Shown here: piece after piece, positions 45,860-55,625 of the stretch
Numbering within the stretch: the first letter of the stretch is position 1
How the letters are laid out: every line of letters starts with the position of its first letter
From: Mesodorylaimus sp. YZB2_4
Lineage: Eukaryota; Nematoda; Enoplea; Dorylaimida; Dorylaimidae
Direction: 5' to 3'
Assembly (NCBI GenBank): GCA_030248295.1
Contig: JASANH010001445.1
Coordinates: 1-64,000 of the forward strand
DNA length: 64,000 bases
Position numbers and translations under genes: made by a program
Notes under the pieces: model-generated
Database searches by the model: none
Told to the model about the DNA's origin: nothing
What the model saw: only the letters and a program-made list of their open reading frames with translations

Positions 45860-46427
45860 TTCTACTGCTATGGAATCAAAGCATACAATACGCTGTGTTT
45901 TCTTATCGCATTTAAGCCACTTCTAGCCGTTCTAGCCGTTTTTAGAAACAATCCTGTAGTGTGCGAAGCCTTTTTCCTCAAGCGGCTGTTCAGCAATCGG
46001 GCGAACCTCGCACTCTTTTTTGAGCCTGTTTCAGGCATGAGCTTGGCTTGAAATGATTGATGCCTGGCAACTGGTGAGATGAGCAGCAGGTCGTCAGAAC
46101 AGTGGCGTAACCAACAGCCTGTTCTCGCCGTTCCGACTGACTGCTCGATGTATCTGTAACAGGTAAACCAGATTTCCTTTTACGGTGCGCATTATCGCGA
46201 CTAGTCTCAACTTCGCTGCCTTTGACAAGCGCTGGCGAAAAAAAGATTTAAACTGGCTGATTGTGAGCACAGCAACGAAGCGGTGTTACAGTTGAATGAC
46301 TTGAACTTCTTGACTCTGTTGCGTATGAGGAAAGCGAGTTTTGTTTTGGGCCATGGTGTATGATTCCTTGCGCAAGTGAGGCGTTAAAGCGTAAAATGGG
46401 TCAGCATTGGAGCATTGCATTAGTGGG

Positions 46428-46435
46428 TATAAAAG
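46428..46435 (+). promoter_or_regulatory. TATA box of the collagen gene
   Basis: TATAAAAG lies 91 bases upstream of the collagen ATG, in a good position for a transcription start near 46460. It is the only convincing TATA box seen next to a gene here. Confidence 0.6.
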
Positions 46436-46518
46436 GCGATGTATGAGTCGGACTCGACAGTGTGAGGTTTGCTTGCATACAATCCAAGTATTTACAAGGA
46501 CATCGGAGCCGGGTGACA

Positions 46519-47552
46519 ATGGGTGAATACGAACAAATGGAAAAATCCAAGACTGACCCCAACTCGTCTTTGAGGATCACCGCCTTCATCGCTGTTGTCT
46601 TCAGCACGGTGGCCGTTACCGCCTGCTTGTTGACCTTCCCCTTGGTCTTCCACTACGTGCAGACGTTGCAAGCCACCGTCCAAGGCGAAGTGGAATTCTG
46701 CAAATCACGCTCCCGCGATATGTGGAAAGAAATGTTGGACATCCACCAAGGAAATGGAGGCAACCCAAGCGAAGGCCCCGAGACCCCCTTCGGCGCTTTC
46801 ATGCGTGCCGCTAGGCAAACCCACACCGAAGTCGGCGCTTGCTGCACCTGCCAACGTGGACCACCAGGCCCAGCTGGCCAGCCTGGCAAGGATGGCGGTG
46901 ATGGACAACCTGGCCGCGATGGCGAGAAGTAAGCTTTCTCAATGATCAGAAAATGCAGGGTACTGACAAGTTATCGCGTCCATTTTTCAGGGGAGGCCCA
47001 GGCAAAGATGCTGGCAAGGACGAAAAATTGTTGCCAATCCCACCTCAATGCGAGTGCGCAGGCAAACGAGGCCCAGCTGGCCCCGCTGGTCCCAGGGGAC
47101 CCGATGGACCTCCCGGAGATGCTGGTCGCCCAGGAGCGGATGGTCAACCTGGACCGCAAGGACCACCTGGCGCACCTGGACCAGCTGGTGCTAACGGCAA
47201 CAATGGTGCTCCTGGTCCAGCTGGTGCTCCAGGTACCTTGAGTCCTGGAGGCAAGGGCCCTTCGGGTCAACCCGGTGCTCCAGGAAAAGCTGGCGCTCCT
47301 GGCAACGCTGGTAAGCTTACTTGTAATGGTCCTTCTAGCGCACGGTCTAAACTCCTTTCTTCATTTTTAGGCCAACCTGGTGGCCCCGGAAACAATGGCG
47401 CCCCTGGCGGTCCTGGCCCAGCTGGCGATGTTGGCCCCGCTGGTGCCCCTGGCAAAGCTGGCGGCGTTGGTGCTCCTGGAAATCCTGGCAAAGATGGCCC
47501 GGTTGGCGGATGCGATCACTGCCCACCAGCTCGTTTGTCTCCAGGTTATTAA
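46519..47552 (+). CDS. Nematode-type cuticle collagen (303 aa)
   Basis: Exons 46519-46928, 46991-47310 and 47371-47552 join in frame across two ~60-nt introns. The N-terminus has a membrane segment (about residues 24-47), as in the nematode cuticle collagen N-terminal domain, then a non-helical stretch. Three Cys clusters ([21 protein letters not shown]) bracket the Gly-X-Y blocks, which are interrupted between exons 2 and 3 boundaries by short non-GXY pieces (TLSPGGKG). Cuticle collagens are secreted by the hypodermis and cross-linked by disulfides and tyrosines into the cuticle. The product is complete, from ATG 46519 to TAA 47552. Confidence 0.93.
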
Positions 47553-47559
47553 ACGATAC

Positions 47560-48010
47560 CGTCCCAGTCCAATACGACGCCCAGTCAATGACATCCTACC
47601 TGATAACAGCCCCTTTCTAAGTACTGCCACTCCCATATTTTCTGACTCCCTCGGTTTTTGCTCGCAACATTTTGAAATTGTAGCTAACTGTTAGTGCCGC
47701 AAAATTAGAACACGCAAGTAATTATCTGTTGCTTTGGATTCTTGACTCAAGCAGGCGAGCATCAGCGATGCAATGCATGCATGTTGCACAATCTCCCCGC
47801 ACTCTGGAGCAAGCACGTTTCGCATCTGCTGTACACGGACTGCACATATACTGTATACAGAGTCAAACAAAGCGTATCGCGAACCAGCAATCCAGTTACC
47901 GTATGTGTACTCACTCTGCGATAGTCTCAGCATAACTCGTCTTTGATAACACTTACGCACACCAGCTATCCTCCGAATATCACTCCTCATTCCGCGTACA
48001 GATGTAACTA
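47560..48010. other. No gene seen; collagen 3' flank
   Basis: No AATAAA was recognised close to the stop. Short frames only. Confidence 0.4.
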
Positions 48011-48095
48011 ATCGTAAGCCCAGCAGGCGCAGGAGAAAATGTGGCCGACCAAAGTCGGCAGGACAAAAACTCTTATGAGCGGGACAAGACTAGCC
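48010..48095 (-). mobile_element. LTR fragment next to the solo LTR
   Basis: Reads like the reverse complement of the last third of the adjacent solo LTR (gtcggc hairpin, gacaaaaactc), so the two form an imperfect inverted repeat. Confidence 0.6.
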
Positions 48096-48099
48096 CCTA

Positions 48100-48295
48100 T
48101 GTAACCCCCCGCCTGGTAGGCCATGGCGATTGGGAGAGAGTAATCGATACTCTCCCCTGGCTGGGAAACGTCAACCCCTCGGGTTGATGTTTCAGCCGTA
48201 GGTATAGTCGCAAGACTATCCTGCTCGAGTCGGAGTTTTTGTCCCGCCGACTTCGGTCGGCCGCCTCCCTCCTACGCTTGCCAGGCTTGGTTACA
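48100..48295 (+). mobile_element. Solo LTR of the TRIM family
   Basis: It is 196 bp, starts TGTAACC and ends GGTTACA. It is flanked by the 4-bp duplication CCTA on each side. It aligns with the LTRs at 37082 and 37817 (gagtaatcgata, ctcccctggctggg, gtatagtcgc, agtcggagttttt). The length of the target duplication agrees with that of the full TRIM, confirming the LTR ends. Confidence 0.85.
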
Positions 48296-48835
48296 CCTAT
48301 ACTGTGCATATGTACCTGTAGCTGAAACAGCAACTGCTTCCCAGCCAGTGGAGATCGAACTCTCTATCACTCACCATGGCCAACCAGGCGGGGGGGGGGG
48401 GTGCCCAGGCACCAGGGGGTTTCTTTCACACGTTCGCTCTGCGAAGAATCGATTCCATTCACAAGGAAAGAAATACACATGGAGTACAATCCACTCAAAA
48501 CCTCAGATAAAAATCCTAATCACCGCCCAGGCTCCTGAACTATAGGTTCCACCGCGGATTCCAAATTCAAATCGTGCAAATCTCTATCCCTCCATGGAGA
48601 TCCACACCAAAGTGCACATGGAATCCACCATGGAACAGCTGGTTTTCCTCGTGGCTCTTTGATGGAAATGACGGATTTTTCTCTCTACCTGCAAAAACGG
48701 TTCTTTTTCAGCTGAACTAAAATTCTGTCGTCCCTTTTTGAGGCCAAAGAGGGACGCCAGAATGCCATCATCATCAGTTTACACTCCTTACCCTTTGTAC
48801 TCCTTACCCAACCAAATATGCACTTGGCAGGGGAG

Positions 48836-49740
48836 GGAGACACAAAATTAATCAAGGCTCATACGCGAGATCAAGTTACTGCCAAAGCATGATCCCATGG
48901 TACAGAATCCCGCAAAAGAGTCGCAGAAAACACAAAACTTGGTTTGTAGGACTCAAAATTATGACTTGAAAAATCCAAATGATGCGGTTCACAGAGTCGC
49001 CCACTGACAGGATGGTCAGAGTTTGTGCATGAAACGAGGACTCCCAAATAATAAAACCCATGGTAAAGCTTATAAAATAAACCCAGTTTATCACGTTTAC
49101 AGAGATCATATAAAGTGGACCAGCCTGCCTTAGCCAAGGTGTCCTCGTGTGGTGACATCCACCAAGATCCTCCGTAAATCCACCAATATCTCCACAGATC
49201 CACTGACTTCCACTAGTGTTCCAAGGACCTGGGTTTTTCACTGTCTGACCTGACCCTGACCTTGAACGACCCTCAAAAACTTTTCTGACCTGACCCTGAC
49301 TTGACCCCTGAGTCATATTTTTTCAATTGCGAAAGAAGATAAGATCTGTCTCAGGACGCGCCTATATCTACGGGCAAGGCACCTCTAGGACAGCTATTGT
49401 GAAGCGTCCTAAATCTGTGTCTCAGCGTTGTCCCAAGTTGCTGTCCTGAATAGCCCTAAATTTGTACCCGTCCTGAAATTCGGTAAAATTGCAAGCACAG
49501 GGAAGCTTTGTTGCTGGTGCCGATTATAAGCAAAATTATTCGTTCGATCAATGTCAAAGTCAGAGTCAGAAAATTTACAATTCAAAGCAGGACAATGGTC
49601 AGGTCAGAAAGTTTTTTGAGGGGTCGGTCAGGCCAGGGTCAGGTCAGACAGTGAAAAACCCAGGTCATTAGAGCACTAGTGGAAATCAGTGGATCTGTGA
49701 AGATATTGGTGGATCCACAGTGGATCTTGGTGGAGCTGGG
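48836..49740 (+). repeat. Nested copy of Rep1 with palindromic segment
   Basis: 48836-49142 follows the Rep1 order from its 5' end, and 49340-49680 continues it. Between them 49143-49275 is the reverse complement of 49620-49735 (gatccactga-ttccactag, ccaggtc, cactgtctgacctgac). This forms an inverted repeat of ~120-bp arms around a 345-bp loop. Confidence 0.7.
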
Positions 49741-49744
49741 TGTC

Positions 49745-50835
49745 TGGGTGAACAACAATCGCTTTCGTTAAAACCTGCTGTACGTTCTAGCTAATTTTGT
49801 TCAGACGAAAGCTAACACATCGGTTCCAGACTCGATGCACAGCAACATAAACTTTATTATTCTTTTTTAAAATTATTTACTATTTGCGTGCGCGCAAGTG
49901 CACAAATCGCAGAGTGCCTGCGGGGATCTTGTTTTAGATTTTCTGGAGCTAAGCGTACTATGCGGCAAAGCAACCTGCAGAAATGAAACAGTTGTAAGTG
50001 TTTTGATTTTCCACAGGATAAAGTATAAACACCATTTTATTCGACGACTGAAACCAGTACATGTAGAAATCCATTAATGAGAGAAAACACCTTCTCCTCG
50101 TCTTGTGATGTTCGCATCGATTGCATACTTCTGAGGGGAATAGAGTTCGACCCACCTGCCAACGAAACGACGCAAAGTCGCAAGCAGCATTTGTGACCAA
50201 AAAGTGATGTGTCCTCGCTGCCCAGTTCAAGCAGCTCGCAACGTCACTAATTTAAGCTAAACTTGTCCTTTTCTCGCGTTTTCTTAAAAAATTTTGTAAT
50301 GTAGCAGGTAAGCCTTTGTTCTGCAGAGGGTCGAGGGATTGCCAAGGTACATAGCCTGGCCACTGCTTTACCCATTCTGGCACTCTCCTTTCGACAACTA
50401 ACTTAATAAATTACGTAAGGACTGCATGTTTCAGGTGCAGGCCAGAAAGGTTAACCATCCACGTTTTGCGACAATTTTTAAATGATATTGGCTACTGTTT
50501 GCGTACTGTTTTCGGTACTTTTTTCTTTGCGTACTTTTTTGCGTACTCGTCAGTGGTCATTTTCATATGAACATGTAGAAATTTTTCAAAAATTCTCCCA
50601 TCGGAGATAACTTTTAGAAGTGCGACAGCTTTTTCATTGATTAAAAATGAGGCAATACACATGGAGTGAGATCGACATACCAGTACCTGCTGCGCTCCCT
50701 CCTCGCGCACCCTCTCTGGCCATCTCTTCAGAACAGCAACTGCGCCGAAGCTCTGAGTTTCTGAAGTTCTCTTTCTTAGTTGTTTCAAAAGCATCGCTAG
50801 CTCTCTCTCTCTCGTTTAGTTCAACTGTGACCTCT
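49745..50835. other. No gene seen
   Basis: Upstream flank of four-membrane-segment gene D. A CT-rich stretch lies just before its start codon. No repeat copy recognised. Confidence 0.4.
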
Positions 50836-50839
50836 CACT

Positions 50840-51605
50840 ATGGCGGACGCAGGCAGCTTGCACATTCAGCAATTTCATATTGAAACTCGTCCAACTCGAC
50901 AAGTGCAGAGATGGCAAACCTTACTAGTACTTGCCAAAACCGAAATTGGGTTGTCTGTCATCATGATTATGGCAGCCATAATTGTCGCAGTGCTCAACAG
51001 TTTTTTTATTCATCCTGCCATTTGCGAAATGATGCAGGGCTTTATAGAAGGACTATTTGGCATTGTGGCTGGCGGCTTGGGTGTTGGGGCGTTTCGAAAT
51101 AGTCGAGGCAAAAAGTCGCTGATTATAGCACATTTTGTGATGAGCATTCTTACACTAATTGCTGGAATGATATTGACTGTGGTATTGGCCCTGTGTTACA
51201 TGATAAGAGGCCCACTTTGGGTGGGATCGTACCTGGAAGAAGAACATGTTCATTATAGTTATTATAATCATTCGGTGGTCGGTTATGATTACATAGAGTC
51301 CATACGGCTGACAAATTATGCGTTCATATTTTTGACTGCCATTTTGGGAGTGGCTTTGGGTAAGAACCTGTGCATGCTTGTTTATTCTTTGCCTTTCGTA
51401 CTCCGCCAGCGTATGGCACGCTTTCTTCGCATTCTTATTTTTACCATGACCCTAAATCTTTTTAGCACTGTGCTGTGTATTCTCCACGTCGTTCATGTGT
51501 CAAAATTGGTGCAGCAGTGATGACAAGCACACAGGCATGTTCTATGTGCCAAGCCAACCACAGTTTGACCTGGCGGCGATGGCGACTTCGGATAAGGTGG
51601 AATGA
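50840..51605 (+). CDS. Four-membrane-segment protein, family member D, apparent 1-nt frameshift in exon 2
   Basis: Exon 1 (50840-51359) encodes MADAGSLHIQQ and four hydrophobic segments with the block GLFGIVAGGLGVGAFRN, matching members A-C. The intron has a GTAAGA donor and TTTTTAG acceptor at 51465. As written, exon 2 starts ALCCIL and stops at 51520. One frame over, the same DNA encodes SFMCQNWCSSDDKHTG and runs to a TGA at 51605, which matches the conserved MAFxCRNW tail of the other members. A single-base change near 51485 therefore separates the two halves. It may be a real mutation or a sequencing error. Confidence 0.75.
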
Positions 51606-51689
51606 AGGTCAGCCAGAAAGATAAGATGATACTCCTTGTTTGTCATAAGCTGTATTGATGCTTTGAAATTTCAGAAGTGCATTGTATAA

Positions 51690-52000
51690 GGGTGCGTAGT
51701 TTGTCAACAACGAGGCTGGGATGGTTTCTGCCAGCCAATCCGAGACAATCCCAGGGTTTCCCGGGGAATTTTTATTTCCAAGGGTCTAGAGAAAATCAGA
51801 ATTTTCTAGGATTTCCTAGGGAAACTGGGAGTCTTTAGTTCCTAGGGAAATGCCGAAGTGGGGTTTAGGGCCTAGTCCTGGAGAACTCTAAGTTCTCGGA
51901 ACAGGGGGTCTCCTCGGTGAGGATTTCTCATGTAATGTAGGAGACCAAGAGGAGAGAGTGGAAGAAATTGTATTCGATTCCGCGAAATGATTTACTTGGT
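51690..52000. repeat. Low-complexity segment rich in CCTAGGGAAA-like motifs
   Basis: Several degenerate copies of tttcctagggaaa and its complement within 250 bases. Possibly a decayed MITE; ends not found. Confidence 0.35.
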
Positions 52001-52568
52001 AGGAGTTCTGAGGTTGCTATCAAGATCCCCCAAAGCGAGCCCACGTACTATATGAGGAAAATGCCCATAGGAAGCGTCTATGTTCCTTCACACAATCGGG
52101 CAGCCAGTGAATTGCGTTTCTACAGAGCGGTATATAATACGAATGCTGGAAAAATACACGCTTTTTTAATCTAGTAGGGTCAAAAGGAATTCCGGCAAGC
52201 ATTCTCACAAGACATTTGAAAAATCCTGTCATTCGTAAAAATTCTTGCAAGTGTTCTTATCCGAATTTTGTGCAAGAAAATTGGGAAGTCTTAGCGGACT
52301 TTTTTTAAGTCTTAGCATTGTTTTCTGCGCTTGTTGTCGCTACGCTGCAAGCATCGAAAACCTAGACTAGAAGGTTATGTCAAAGAAGCTCAGTCAGTCA
52401 TTTCGATCTGCGCCCTCAAAGCCAAAGTATGTGCTAGGTTTTTGTATTATATATAGCTAAGTATGACCTTGTGCCCTCGTGGCTATGGCATCTTCCGCCA
52501 TCGCTGAACGAGTGTTCCAAGAAGTAGAAGTGAAACTATTCATCGCAGTTAAGGCACCGATTCTGTGG

Positions 52569-52716
52569 TGTCGCGCATGAGGACCGCGCGAGGATTTTCT
52601 AGAGTTTGTTATGACGAGAGGCGCCGCCCCCTATTTAACTGTGCATTCGTGAATATTGTGAGTCAGTCGTAGTAACAGCACGGATAGTGGTGGAAAGCTG
52701 TACATCAGATAAGACA
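52569..52716 (+). repeat. Left LTR of the BEL/Pao element
   Basis: Starts TGTCGCGC, ends AAGACA; paired with 57982-58135. Confidence 0.85.
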
Positions 52717-52738
52717 TGGTAGCAGAACTGCAATAATA

Positions 52739-53149
52739 ATGGCTACTGTTCTACGTTTCTTGCGGCCTGTTCGAAAGGAGGTCCAGGCCCTCTTATCTAA
52801 GAAGCCGTCTGTTGTGGACGAATTCCGTGCTCCAGCGGACAGAGCGACCTCTCTCAAAAAGGTCGGCTTATTTGTGAATCTGCTTCGAAGCCGTCGGAAC
52901 CCGTTTTTTCAACTACATGAATCGCTTATTCGTGTGGAGTGTGAAAAGGACTCGGATCAGAAAGCGATCGATGATGCGGCACAGTCGGATGCCACCCTAT
53001 TACTCGAGGTCAATGGGTGTCTCAAAACTTATGCGGCTCATCACCAACATTTGAAGGAGCAAGCGGAACGAGAACGGGACATGGGTCGCGGACCAGGGCC
53101 CACAACAACGGACAAACGGCTGATCGAGAGCATCAAAAATGCCTCGTGA
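52739..53149 (+). pseudogene. BEL/Pao gag, N-terminal part
   Basis: A 136-residue frame of charged, helical sequence ends in a stop. The DNA directly after it still encodes a KIELTKFGG-like stretch and a tryptophan-rich piece, which is the conserved entry of the BEL gag domain. The sequence then jumps at about 53247 into the far end of reverse transcriptase, so the remainder of gag, the protease and the polymerase core are deleted. Confidence 0.7.
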
Positions 53150-53225
53150 AATTACCCAAAATCGAACTGACCAAATTTGGCGGGGAGGTCATGTGGATAG
53201 AGTACTGGGACTAATTTGAAACGGC

Positions 53226-53563
53226 TGTCCACAACCAAGAGCACCAAGGTGATAGGAATACGGTGGGACACAAAAACTTATCAACTTTCGGTTGATCACA
53301 CTGCGTCAAAGAGTGAGACGAAGGTCGTCACAAAACGAGTTGTACTGGAGGCAGCCGCGGAAAATTTTGATCCATTAGGACTATGGAATCCGATGCTTTT
53401 GCCGATGAAGGCATTTCTTCAAGGTCTTTGGCTCGAGATGAAGGATTGGGACAGTCCGCTGGAACCAAGGCAAGCTGCAGAATGGCAGGACATGGCCAAG
53501 GCTCAACAGTCGATACAATCGATTTCAGCTTCGCGATATATCGGAAACAGGGTGGTCAACTGA
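53226..53563 (+). pseudogene. BEL/Pao reverse transcriptase C-terminal remnant
   Basis: Begins with an IGIRWDTKT motif and an ENFDPLGLWNP motif, both typical of the connection region downstream of the BEL polymerase. The catalytic YxDD part is absent. Confidence 0.75.
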
Positions 53564-53573
53564 GTCGTTTGAA

Positions 53574-54284
53574 TTGCACTGCTTTACGGACGCTTCAAAG
53601 GTTGCGTATGGTGGCTGTGTGTGTCTGAAGACCATAAGTAATAAAGCTGCAGGCGTCCATCTGTTGTTGGGAAAGTCCAGAGTAGCCCCACCCAGAAAAA
53701 TCACGGTGCCACGATTGGAACTTCTTGCCGCGACTATCGAAAGTCGACTTATAAAATTTGTGGAGAGGTCGTTAAGGGTTCAAATCGACAGTCGATACGT
53801 GTGGATCGACTCACAAAACGTACTGCATTGGATTCAATCCACTAAACCACTGAAAGTTTTTGTGGAAAATCGAGTCAAGGAACTGGGGACACTCGAAGAT
53901 GTGCAATTTCGATCTGTTTCGAGTGAACAGAATCCGGAAGATTTAGCCTCTCGTGGAGCCACAGCCGCATACCTCCGTGATAGTCAATTATGGTGGCATG
54001 GCCCCGAGTGGCTGCAAGATGCAAATTCGAATTGGCCAGTTTTGTCGGAACAGTTGTGTTTCAGTGCAGCGACGCTAGCAGAAGAAAGGCCATCAGTGGT
54101 TTTTGACGCCACCCTAAGTATCCAGGATGCAGAGGAACCGCCCTTCGGCATCAATCCAAATAAGAACTCGAGGTGGACAAAACTGCTACGGGTGGCAGCT
54201 TGGTACCTGCGATGGCGGAAGAAGGTCTTGAACAAACAAAAGAATCAGGGTCACGTCGACCAGTCAAAGAATTCAACGATGTAG
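53574..54284 (+). pseudogene. BEL/Pao RNase H-like region
   Basis: Shows the PRLELLAATIESRL block, then a WIDSQNVLHWI motif and a NPEDLASRG motif, all hallmarks of the Pao family after reverse transcriptase. It is separated from the preceding part by a frame change near 53570 and ends in a stop. Confidence 0.8.
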
Positions 54285-54314
54285 GACTCTAAAGATATCG
54301 AAGAAGCCCAAACG

Positions 54315-55582
54315 ATGTGGATAAAGTATTTACAGAGGTTGCACTTCCAAGAAGTTCTGGAAGCCATGAGAACTGGGAAGAGGAATCCAATCCAATCGAG
54401 CTTGGACTTCTGGGTGGATGATCAAGGTCTGATCCGATGCCAAGGCAGGTTGGCCAACGCTACTCTAGAGCACAATACTACGTTTCCAATTCTCTTGCCA
54501 AAGAAGAGCTGGATCACAAACTTGATCATCGCACATTACCATGAAACAGTGTTTCACAGCGGTGTGGAACACACATTGTCTCAACTTCGGCACAAATATT
54601 GGATACCTGTAGGAAGATCGATTGTGTATCAGCAACTTCGGGCATGCAAGAAATGCAAACGCGTCGAAGGAGGACCATATGCAGCTCAAAAAATGCCGTC
54701 GTTGCCTCAATCGAGAGTCACAGAGTCAGTGCCATTTTCCTGGACGGGTCTAGACTGTTTGGGACCACTTTACGTCAAAGGAGGGGCAAATGAAGCCAAG
54801 GTGTGGATATGTCTGCTTACGTGTATGGCCACGCGGGCTGTGCATTTAGAAATGGTCCAGGATTTGACCGTAGAACAATTCCTGATGTGCCTTTGAAGGT
54901 TTCTTGGCCGACGTGGAACACCGTCCCACATAATATCGGACAATGCAAAACAGTTCATATTGACGAAATCAGCAATCGGCATGATGTGGGCAAGAGTAAT
55001 CGGGATGAAAAAGTGCTTTCCTACATCAGCCAGAATGGAATCGATTGGTCTTTTATACCGGAACGCGCGCCCTGGATGGGCGGGTTTTACGAAAGGCTCG
55101 CTCAGTCAGTCAAACGTGCACTGAAAAAATCGATCCAAGCCATAAAGTTGACGTACCTACAGTTGGAGACCGTCATCATCGAAATAGAAGCTATGTTGGA
55201 CTCTCGTCCATTGGCCCATGTTGGATCAGATATCAAAGATGGGCGTTCATTGACCCCATGTTCATGTTCATGTTTTACCACATCAACAAACGCTTATGCG
55301 CACTCGAGAGTGAAGGGACACATTTTACACGAAATGATTTACCAGCCCGCGAGTCGAACACTCGCCCGTAACTGCGCACCTGGCGTGAGAGGCAGACGTC
55401 TAACCCACCAGGCGGCGAGGCCGGCCCCAACTCACTTTCTTAGCATCAATCCAGAAATAGGAATGCCAGCAGTACCTATGGATGAAAATATGGATCAAGA
55501 TTTTTTGGACCGAATTTCGTCCAAAAAAGTCTTGCTTCGGACATGGATTAACGTCAACTCCAGGCGTTCTGGGGGTCTGTAG
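54315..55582 (+). pseudogene. BEL/Pao integrase, broken
   Basis: A zinc-binding HHCC-type region is visible (H-x-HETVFHSGVEHT, then CKKCKR), followed by the DDE core start (GLDCLGPLY). A stop at 54894-54896 and a frame change break the core, after which NGIDWSFIPERAPWMGGFYE, the late part of the domain, is intact. The sequence is then split by a SINE at 55258-55423, between the LTP and THFLS parts of a conserved BEL motif. Confidence 0.82.
55258..55423 (-). mobile_element. tRNA-derived SINE family 2 inserted in the BEL integrase
   Basis: On the minus strand it starts with a tRNA-like head, with A-box-like TGGTGGGTTAGACG and B-box GTGTTCGACTC. It then has the same body as the 22490 copy and ends in AACATGAACATG repeats. 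Flanking CCCC(A) on both sides is consistent with a short target duplication. Removing it restores the BEL reading LTP-THFLS, which fixes its limits. Confidence 0.85.
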
Positions 55583-55625
55583 AAACAAGTATCTGCTCAG
55601 TCTACGAGAGAGGATATAAAATGAG

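Noticed and set aside
46653-47636. Long frames antisense to the collagen gene
   Set aside because: They are shadows of the Gly-Pro-rich coding strand, which keeps stops rare on the opposite strand.
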